Origin: JAVBPP01 sp031549535
GTDB taxonomy: Bacteria; Bacillota; Clostridia; Oscillospirales; Acutalibacteraceae
NCBI GenBank assembly: GCA_031549535.1
Contig: JAVBPP010000102.1
Span: 1-15,612 of the forward strand
Direction: 5' to 3'
DNA: 15,612 nucleotides
A model generated the notes under the pieces. That model saw nothing but the letters and a program-made list of their open reading frames with translations. It was not told where the DNA came from and did no database searches. Of this stretch, positions 9,914 to 15,612 are shown piece by piece. Made by a program: the position numbers and the translations under genes. Each line of letters opens with the position of its first letter. The first letter of the stretch is position 1.

Positions 9914-11383
9914 TTATTTCCCAAGCAAAAAGCGTTTTGCCAGCACAGTGTCGGACTCATAATCCACATAGTTGCCCTGGATTTTCTGATAGTTTTCCTC
10001 GCCCTTGGCCGCCAGAATAATGACATCGCCCTTTTTGGCCTCCTGTATGGCGGTGCGGATGGCCTCCTTGCGGTCAGGAATGGTTTTGTGCGGCGTTTGA
10101 TAGGGGGTGAGTAGCTCAGATAGCTCCGCGCAGATATCTTCAACCGTTTCAAATTGCGGATCCTCCGCCGTGAGGTAAACAAAATCCGCGTTTTCACCGG
10201 AGAGCCGGGAAACATCGCGCCTGCGCACCTGAGAACGCCCGCCGGGGCAGCCGTATAAGGCGATAATCCGCCTGCCGGCATAGTCCTGTTTCACCGTTTC
10301 ATAAAGCCGGGAGAAGCTGAGATAGTTGTGGGCATAGTCCACAATAACGGTGATGTCATCCTTTTCAAAAATTTCCATACGCCCTTTGGCATGTACGCTT
10401 TTAATGCCCGCCTGAATGGCCGAAGCGGGAAACCCAAACTCCAGCGCAACAGTGATTGCCGCCGCCGCATTTTCCGCATTGAAGCGCCCTGCCATAGAAA
10501 GACGATATTCCTCCATAGCGTCACTCGTTCCAAAGCGGAAAGAAAGCCCGCCTTCGCATGGCTGCACGGCGCTGAGCAGATAATCTGCGCCGGGGCTTTT
10601 ACCGAATACAACGACCTTTTTGCAATGCTGTTTGGCGGTTTCGTAAACCCGCTCGAACTGATCGGTGTTTTGATTGATAACCGCCAGCTCGCAGTGCTTC
10701 AGCAGCTCCAGCTTACAGTTGAGGTAATCCTCCATGTCGCTGTGTTCAAATTCGCTGATATGATCTTCGCCGATGTTCAAAAAAACACCGACCTGAAAGT
10801 CCATGCCATAGAGCCTGTCCAACTTATAAGCCTGTGAGGAGACCTCTAGGGTCATATAACGCAGCTTATGCTCCGCCGCCCGCACAAAAAGCTTTTGCAA
10901 GTCCAGAGATTCAGGTGTGCTTAAATGGGAGGGCTCCGCTTCGTCGCCCACGAAATTCTCTATTGTGGAGATAAGACCGGTCGGTTGTTCGGCGCAACTG
11001 TCCAGAATGCTTTTCATGAAAAAGGAGGTGGTTGATTTCCCTTTTGTTCCGGTAATACCCACAGTGGTGAGCCTATGTTGCGGATAGTCAAAAAAAGCAG
11101 CAGAAAGCACTGCAAGCGCCTTGCGTGCGTTGCTGACCAGGATTTGCGGAATGGCGATATCCGGAAAGGCCTCCTCGCTCACGCAGGCAACCGCGCCGTT
11201 ATCAACAGCCAGGCGTAAATAATCCGCCTTAAAACCAAACCCCTTACAGATAAACAGCGTGCCCGCCGAAACCTCATTGGAATTGTAGGAAATGTCTTGA
11301 ATGGGCATATCTGTTGTTACAGAAAGGGAAAGTATTAAGTTATGCCGTTTTAAAACGTTGATGAGTTGATATAATGTGTTCAT
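9914..11383 (-). CDS. murE: UDP-N-acetylmuramyl-tripeptide synthetase, MurE-type Mur ligase
   Basis: MurE adds the third amino acid to UDP-MurNAc-L-Ala-D-Glu in peptidoglycan synthesis. The 489 residues show the three Mur domains: an N-terminal UDP-binding part, a central ATPase with P-loop GITGTKGKST (109-118), STPESLDL (155-162), EVSSQA (180-185), NIGEDHISEFEH (203-214) and probable carbamylated Lys224, and a C-terminal part with GRMEIFE (334-340), VDYAH (348-352) and AAKGEENYQ (458-466). The DNPR motif that reads meso-DAP in many MurE enzymes is replaced by EDPQ (407-410), so the substrate may be L-Lys or another diamino acid. The usual GKGHE-type motif is also altered (AAKGEE). The ATG at 11383 has AAAGGAA upstream on the minus strand at a normal distance. 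It is first in an operon with the ATP-grasp ligase. Confidence 0.87.
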   Translation of the reverse strand: MNTLYQLINVLKRHNLILSLSVTTDMPIQDISYNSNEVSAGTLFICKGFGFKADYLRLAVDNGAVACVSEEAFPDIAIPQILVSNARKALAVLSAAFFDYPQHRLTTVGITGTKGKSTTSFFMKSILDSCAEQPTGLISTIENFVGDEAEPSHLSTPESLDLQKLFVRAAEHKLRYMTLEVSSQAYKLDRLYGMDFQVGVFLNIGEDHISEFEHSDMEDYLNCKLELLKHCELAVINQNTDQFERVYETAKQHCKKVVVFGKSPGADYLLSAVQPCEGGLSFRFGTSDAMEEYRLSMAGRFNAENAAAAITVALEFGFPASAIQAGIKSVHAKGRMEIFEKDDITVIVDYAHNYLSFSRLYETVKQDYAGRRIIALYGCPGGRSQVRRRDVSRLSGENADFVYLTAEDPQFETVEDICAELSELLTPYQTPHKTIPDRKEAIRTAIQEAKKGDVIILAAKGEENYQKIQGNYVDYESDTVLAKRFLLGK

Positions 11384-11407
11384 TTGCTATCATTCCTTTA
11401 CCGAAAC

Positions 11408-11436
11408 ATCATACTATATCAGCTGTGTGATGTCAA
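11408..11436 (-). promoter_or_regulatory. Sigma-A promoter of the murE/ATP-grasp operon
   Basis: On the minus strand a perfect -35 TTGACA (complement of 11431-11436) is followed after exactly 17 bp by TATGAT (complement of 11408-11413). Transcription should begin near 11401, giving a leader of only about 18 bases before the MurE ATG. This is close to consensus, consistent with steady expression. Confidence 0.85.
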
Positions 11437-11458
11437 TGCAAAGAGCAGAGTTGCCAGG

Positions 11459-11516
11459 GGTAACCGGCGTTACATTTGTAACCACTTGTAACCAAACTGT
11501 AACCAAAAAGTAATTG
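11459..11516 (+). repeat. Helically phased TGTAACCA repeats, probable activator binding array
   Basis: Three exact TGTAACCA copies lie at 11477-11484, 11487-11494 and 11498-11505. Variants GGTAACCG at 11459-11466 and AGTAATTG at 11509-11516 flank them. The last four copies start 10, 11 and 11 bp apart, about one DNA turn, so a protein binding them would line up on one face. The leftmost variant also forms an inverted pair with GTTACA at 11469-11474. The array ends on the -35 of the downstream + strand promoter and lies 23 bp upstream of the -35 of the murE promoter. Direct repeats at 11-bp spacing are typical of OmpR/PhoB-type response regulators such as B. subtilis PhoP. The regulator is not in the window. 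Confidence 0.65.
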
Positions 11517-11542
11517 CAAGTTGGAAGGGATTGAGATAGAAT
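11514..11542 (+). promoter_or_regulatory. Weak sigma-A promoter of the YD-repeat protein gene
   Basis: TTGCAA (11514-11519) and TAGAAT (11537-11542) are separated by 17 bp. The -35 matches consensus poorly and overlaps the last TGTAACCA-like repeat, which is the layout of a promoter needing an activator. The start would be near 11549, about 75 bp before the TTG start codon. The leader is very A-rich. Confidence 0.55.
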
Positions 11543-11610
11543 GGCAAGGAAGAAATATTTGGTAGAAAAAGAGTAGTAGAAACAAGAAATAAATACAAAC
11601 AAGATATAAA

Positions 11611-11627
11611 AGGAAGTGCTGAAATTG
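11611..11627 (+). promoter_or_regulatory. Ribosome binding site and TTG start of the YD-repeat protein
   Basis: AGGAAG at 11611-11616 is followed by an 8-base spacer and TTG at 11625. The first codons read MKRALRG and lead directly into a hydrophobic signal core. A GTG at 11616 in the same frame overlaps the ribosome site itself, so it is a poorer choice; it would add three residues (MLK). Confidence 0.75.
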
Positions 11628-14600
11628 AAAAGAGCTCTGCGCGGGTTGTCATTGATGTTGGTATTGGTCATGCTGTTGGAGATTATTCCGGCGCGTGTTT
11701 TTGCGCGGGAGGCAAACGAGAGCGAGGGAACACAGTCCGCGCAGGAGCCGGGCGTGGAAAGCGCGATAGTGGAGGAAGAGGAGAGCCTGCGCACGGAGAA
11801 TACAAAGCACTTTCAGTGCGAGGATGGCAGTTACATCGTGGCGGTGTATGCCGCGCCGGTGCATTTTGAGAAAGACGGCAAGTGGCAGGATATCGATAAC
11901 ACTCTGGCGCTCAGCAGCAAGGTGAAAAGCGCGTCGGGCAAGGCTACTTACGTGCCGAAGGCGGGGAAGGATGCGCTGAGCATTCCGCAGGACCTCTCAA
12001 GCGGTCAGCAGCTGACGCTGAGCAGCGCGGGTCACACGGTGCGTTTCGGTGTGGCTGCGGAGAATGCTGGCCTTGAACTGCGCAGCAGGGCGGAGCTTGT
12101 TCCGGTGGAGGAGCTGGCGTCTAACACGCTGCAGCAGGAGGAGAAGGAAGAGCAGGGCAGCCTGTTTGCGCGCGCGCTGCAAACGGTGGAAAACGCGTTT
12201 GCCGCGCCGGAGGAACAAACGGTAGAAGAGCAGAACGCCCAGGCGACGGAGCTGGAGCATCAGGCGGCTGCGGTGAGCTATGAAAACGTTTTCCCGGATA
12301 CGGATTTGGAATACATCGTGTCCAGCGCCGGGATTAAGGAAAATATTGTTGTGGAGCAGGCGCAGGAGAGTTACAGCTACCATTTCACGATGGATACAGA
12401 CGGGCTGATTCCGCTTGCGCAGGCGGATGGTTCCATCTGGCTTGCCGAGGAAGGCAAGGAAGAGGAGCCGCTGTTTGTGCTGCAGGCGCCATATATGTAT
12501 GACGCGGCGGGGGCTTACAGCGAGGCCGTGCAAATGACGCTGGAAGACGGCGTTTTGAGCGTCACGGCGGACGCGGCCTGGGTGAACGATGCCGAGCGCA
12601 CGTTCCCGGTGGTGATAGACCCGACGCTGGAGACGAAATCCACGTCGTCGAGCGTGATTCAGGATACTTATGTCAGCAGTATTTTTGCAAACACCAATTA
12701 CCTCGGCAGAGACCGCATGTATGCCGGGAAAACGCTGCTGGAACGGAACCGTACCTACATCAAATTTAAGCTGCCGGAGCTGCCGGAGCTGCCGGAGGGT
12801 ATGGCGCTTACGCAGGCGAAATTTCATGTTCGAAAAATTTCAACCAGCCTTTCCGCTATGGATTTGCAGGTGTATGACCTGAAAAACGCGGCGGCGTGGA
12901 ATCCCTCGGCCATCAGCTGGAACAATCAGCCGGTTTCCAAAACGGAAAATGCCTGCAGCAACAATGAGGATTATGCGTTATTGGCGCAGGATAGCGGAGC
13001 CGTCATCGGTTCCACGGTGTACCGTTTTGACTTGACGCAGGCGTTCCAAAGCTGGTATGGCGACGGCGTAAACAACGGTATCGTTATCACGACTGAGAAT
13101 GAGTCGGCCGTCCATCAACTGGATTTGTTCTCGTCGAACTACGCGAACGCGGCGGACCGCCCGGTTTTGACCCTAACATATGGGGAAGAGGGGAGCGAAC
13201 CCGGTCCGGTTGGAACCGATGATCCGGTGCAGGACGATTGGCATTATGCTTATCGGGAGGACAACATCGGCCGCGCGGGGACGAGCCATATCAATAAGGG
13301 GACACGGGAGCTGACGTTTGACCGGGAGGAATTGAGCATCACAGGCAATGTCAGCCCGGTGCAGCTTGTGCGGCATTTCAGCGGGCAAAACGGCGCGGCA
13401 TTGGCGGCGTTTTCCTGCAACGAGAATCTGTTCGGCACCGGTTGGCTGCTGAACTACAACCGCTTGCTGCGTGTGGATGGGCAGGCGAGCTGCTACGCCT
13501 ATCTGAACGAGCAGGGGGATACGCTGTATTATGACTATCCGCCCATCACTGAGGTGGAGAACGGCTATTACCGCCTGCCGGAACGGCTGCAGGAGGATGT
13601 GATGCCCACGGGCACAGCCCTGCTCCTGCCGGAGGATGTGACGGAAACAGAGGATTATACTGACCTTACCGCAGTGATTCTGGAGGACAGCAGCGGGCAG
13701 AGGGAGCATTTTGACAGCCTGGGGCGCCTTGTGCGCGTGGTTGCCAATACGGCCGCCGCGAGTGAAATTCAGCTGAGTTATGTGGGGGATTCCCTGACGC
13801 AAATCAGCAAAATTACGGACGGCGCAGGCCGGGAATATCGCTTCAGCTACACAGACGGCAAGCTCAGCGCCATCGCCTGTTATACCCAGGCGGGCACGGC
13901 GATTCAAATCGGCAGCGCAGCACAGGCCGCGCCGCTTGCGATGCACTATGCCTATACTCAGGCGGGCGAGCTGGAGAGCGCATCCTACCCGGACGGGGAA
14001 AGCGTGCATTTCTCTTATAACGCCGCGCATATATTGACACAGGCGGAAAACATCGACGGCTCGCGCGCGGAATTCAGCTACGATGCCGAGGGTCTTTTGC
14101 AGCAGCTTGCGAAGCAGTATTACGACACTGCCGGGGAAAGCTATCTGGCCGGTGAAACGGTGGAGATTACGGCGGATGAAGACGGCCTGATTACGCTGGT
14201 GAGCAGCTTTGGGGATACGGAAACCATCCGCGCGGATGAGCTGGGGCGCATCTTCAACGAGGATGTATCGGAAATTCCGGAGGAAACGCAGGAGCCGGAG
14301 GTGGAAGACCCGGACGCGCCGGAAACCCCGGAGACACCGGAGCCGGAGGATCCGGATGCGCCGGAAGAACCGACAGACCCGGAAGAGCCGACAGACCCGG
14401 AAGAGCCGACAGACCCGGAAGAACCGACAGACCCGGAAGAGCCGACAGACCCGGAAGAGCCGACAGACCCGGAAGAGCCGACAGACCCGGAGGAGCCGAC
14501 AGACCCGGAAGAGCCCGAAGAGCCGGAAGAGCCCGGTGAAGAACCCGAGGAGCCGGAGGAGGGACCCGCTCTCTCCGCCGAGGAAAGCCAGGAGAGCAAC

Positions 14601-15612
14601 GCGCACGGCTACCCGACCGAGATAAAAACCAGCTTCAACGGCAAATCGTTGGTGCAGTCCTTCGCCTACACGGTGAACGGGAACTACGCAGCGCAGGATA
14701 CGGACGAAAACGGGGTCAGTGCGTCCTACGGCTTCAACGCCGCCAACGGGCAGGAGGAAACGTCACAGCACAGCACGGAATCCACGGTGCATTACGGCTA
14801 CGATGCTTCGGGCGCGCTGGCGTCCATCACGCAGCTGGTGAGCGGCCTTGCGGACGGCACACAGATTCAGACGCAGTATGGCTACAGCAAGGATCGGCTG
14901 ACGCAAATCACGCACAACGGCATCACCTACGGCTTTACCTATGACGCCTTCGGCAACCTGCTGGCGTCTAAGGTGAACGGCGATACGGTCTGGGAATACG
15001 CCTATTCCGACGCCCCGCAGGGGGAGGTCGGGCGCATGCAGTATGCGAACGGCCATAGCGTGACCTACACGCACGAAAACGGCCGCGTCACGGCCATCAG
15101 CTATGATGAGGGCGCAACCACGGCTTTTGCCTACGCCTACGATGCCAGCGGCAAGCTGCAAAGTATGACCGACCATTTGCGTGGCCGCGTCACAAGCTAC
15201 AGCGAAACCGGCACGGAAGTGCGCGGTCTGGATGAGGAAAACACCCTGTACTACAGCAAAACCACCACTGAGGGCGGCACAATACAGGAGAATTTCTTCG
15301 GCCTGGAGCTTGCACTTTCCGGCAGTTCCTCGTATGATGGAACAACGGGCAATACCACCACAGAAAACAGCTACACCGTCGGCGAAAGCACGCAAACCGC
15401 CACCCGCACAGAAGATGCGCTGGGGCGCACCATCCAAAAACAGGTAAAAACGGGCGAGACGCCGCTGGTGAACACGGATTTCCGTTACCGCGACCTTTCC
15501 GAAACGCTGACGACCCGCCAAATCGCGGAAAAAGAGGTTACGGCGGCGGATGCGGACGGCGTGTTACAACCGCTGCTACACTACGGCATGGAGTATGACG
15601 AGCGCGGCAATA
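11625..15612 (+). CDS. Large secreted DNRLRE / Rhs-YD repeat protein (WapA-like), 3' end outside window
   Basis: One frame stays open for 1329 codons from the TTG at 11625 to the window edge. Residues 1-27 form a Sec signal peptide (MKRALRG, hydrophobic core, cleavage after VFA). An acidic stretch follows, then DGSYIVAVYAAPVHF and WQDIDN-type segments, LEYIVSSAGIKENIV (about 228-242) and FPVVIDP (327-333), all seen in this class of surface protein. A DNRLRE-type beta domain spans about 337-521 (INxDTYV-like start, RTYIKFKLPELP, ISWNNQP, RPVLTLTY end). From about 525 on there is an Rhs-like entry region with FGTGWLLNYNRLL (about 603-615) and YD repeats, for example YDAEGLL (819), YDAFGNLL (1106) and YDASGKL (1172), broken by an acidic Pro-rich insert (about 885-985). 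B. subtilis WapA shares this plan and ends in a contact-dependent toxin; whether this one does cannot be seen. The gene is divergent from the murE operon. Confidence 0.88.
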   Translation, partial: MKRALRGLSLMLVLVMLLEIIPARVFAREANESEGTQSAQEPGVESAIVEEEESLRTENTKHFQCEDGSYIVAVYAAPVHFEKDGKWQDIDNTLALSSKVKSASGKATYVPKAGKDALSIPQDLSSGQQLTLSSAGHTVRFGVAAENAGLELRSRAELVPVEELASNTLQQEEKEEQGSLFARALQTVENAFAAPEEQTVEEQNAQATELEHQAAAVSYENVFPDTDLEYIVSSAGIKENIVVEQAQESYSYHFTMDTDGLIPLAQADGSIWLAEEGKEEEPLFVLQAPYMYDAAGAYSEAVQMTLEDGVLSVTADAAWVNDAERTFPVVIDPTLETKSTSSSVIQDTYVSSIFANTNYLGRDRMYAGKTLLERNRTYIKFKLPELPELPEGMALTQAKFHVRKISTSLSAMDLQVYDLKNAAAWNPSAISWNNQPVSKTENACSNNEDYALLAQDSGAVIGSTVYRFDLTQAFQSWYGDGVNNGIVITTENESAVHQLDLFSSNYANAADRPVLTLTYGEEGSEPGPVGTDDPVQDDWHYAYREDNIGRAGTSHINKGTRELTFDREELSITGNVSPVQLVRHFSGQNGAALAAFSCNENLFGTGWLLNYNRLLRVDGQASCYAYLNEQGDTLYYDYPPITEVENGYYRLPERLQEDVMPTGTALLLPEDVTETEDYTDLTAVILEDSSGQREHFDSLGRLVRVVANTAAASEIQLSYVGDSLTQISKITDGAGREYRFSYTDGKLSAIACYTQAGTAIQIGSAAQAAPLAMHYAYTQAGELESASYPDGESVHFSYNAAHILTQAENIDGSRAEFSYDAEGLLQQLAKQYYDTAGESYLAGETVEITADEDGLITLVSSFGDTETIRADELGRIFNEDVSEIPEETQEPEVEDPDAPETPETPEPEDPDAPEEPTDPEEPTDPEEPTDPEEPTDPEEPTDPEEPTDPEEPTDPEEPTDPEEPEEPEEPGEEPEEPEEGPALSAEESQESNAHGYPTEIKTSFNGKSLVQSFAYTVNGNYAAQDTDENGVSASYGFNAANGQEETSQHSTESTVHYGYDASGALASITQLVSGLADGTQIQTQYGYSKDRLTQITHNGITYGFTYDAFGNLLASKVNGDTVWEYAYSDAPQGEVGRMQYANGHSVTYTHENGRVTAISYDEGATTAFAYAYDASGKLQSMTDHLRGRVTSYSETGTEVRGLDEENTLYYSKTTTEGGTIQENFFGLELALSGSSSYDGTTGNTTTENSYTVGESTQTATRTEDALGRTIQKQVKTGETPLVNTDFRYRDLSETLTTRQIAEKEVTAADADGVLQPLLHYGMEYDERGN
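12771..12797 (+). repeat. Three tandem 9-bp units (LPE) in the DNRLRE domain
   Basis: CTGCCGGAG occurs three times in a row, in frame, giving LPELPELPE in the loop after the RTYIKFK strand. Homologues usually have a short loop here, so this is probably a small slippage expansion. Confidence 0.75.
14370..14513 (+). repeat. Eight-copy 18-bp tandem repeat encoding PTDPEE
   Basis: CCGACAGACCCGGAAGAG is repeated eight times without a break (8 x 18 bp), in frame, giving residues 916-963 of the YD-repeat protein. Only two silent changes are seen: copy 3 ends GAAGAA and copy 7 ends GAGGAG. The array sits inside a wider Pro/Glu/Asp-rich stretch (about 14280-14560). The near identity at DNA level points to recent slippage or unequal crossover, and the copy number may vary between strains. 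The product is probably an extended, highly acidic spacer between two YD blocks. Confidence 0.95.

Noticed and set aside
11997..12827. 276-codon minus-strand frame
   Set aside because: The Arg/Leu/His-rich composition without domains is typical of antisense shadow; the + strand frame has a signal peptide and a recognisable DNRLRE region.
14370..14513. CRISPR-like array
   Set aside because: The repeats are directly adjacent with no spacers and are in frame with coding sequence.
13173..14606. 477-codon open frame on the minus strand
   Set aside because: It is antisense to the YD-repeat protein. Its low-complexity RVCRLF pattern is only the 18-bp repeat array read backwards, and its length reflects the GC-rich codon bias of the sense gene.
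14209..14625. Arg-rich 138-codon frame on the plus strand
   Set aside because: It is a shifted-frame reading of the PTDPEE array and surrounding YD gene.

Overview
The window looks like a piece of chromosome from a low-to-mid GC Firmicute, most likely a member of the Clostridia. Three things point there: a Gram-positive-type replicative polymerase PolC (PHP and DnaQ-type exonuclease in one chain), the order site-2 protease - ispG - polC that is common in Clostridia, and Shine-Dalgarno sites of the GGAGG type with sigma-A-like promoters. The exact genus cannot be told from this sequence.

Region 1 (1-6884, + strand) is a tightly spaced housekeeping operon. It holds the 3' end of an RseP/RasP-type intramembrane protease, ispG (MEP isoprenoid pathway), polC, and a Cof-type HAD phosphatase, with gaps of only 12-16 bp. 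Its most striking feature is an in-frame TAA at 4884-4886 inside polC. The reading frame continues on the far side without losing a residue, through to a clamp-binding QMSLF tail, so the gene is interrupted by exactly one codon.

Region 2 (6885-8670) is a single-gene unit: a near-consensus extended -10 promoter, a GPH/MFS-type transporter, and a strong hairpin with T-tracts on both sides that probably ends transcription from both directions.

Region 3 (8671-11436, - strand) is a two-gene cell-wall operon. A MurE-type ligase whose usual DNPR substrate motif is replaced by EDPQ is followed after 22 bp by an ATP-grasp ligase resembling D-aspartate ligases. It is read from a near-perfect promoter (TTGACA-17-TATGAT). 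Together they suggest a peptidoglycan that may not be of the meso-DAP type and may carry a side-chain amino acid.

Region 4 (11437-15612, + strand) holds a regulatory region with helically phased TGTAACCA repeats directly upstream of a weak promoter. It drives a very large secreted protein that starts with TTG at 11625 and runs off the window. The protein has a signal peptide, a DNRLRE-type domain, Rhs/YD repeats and an eight-copy Pro/Glu hexapeptide array, an architecture like WapA and other polymorphic-toxin carriers. Its C-terminus, where a toxin would lie, is outside the window.
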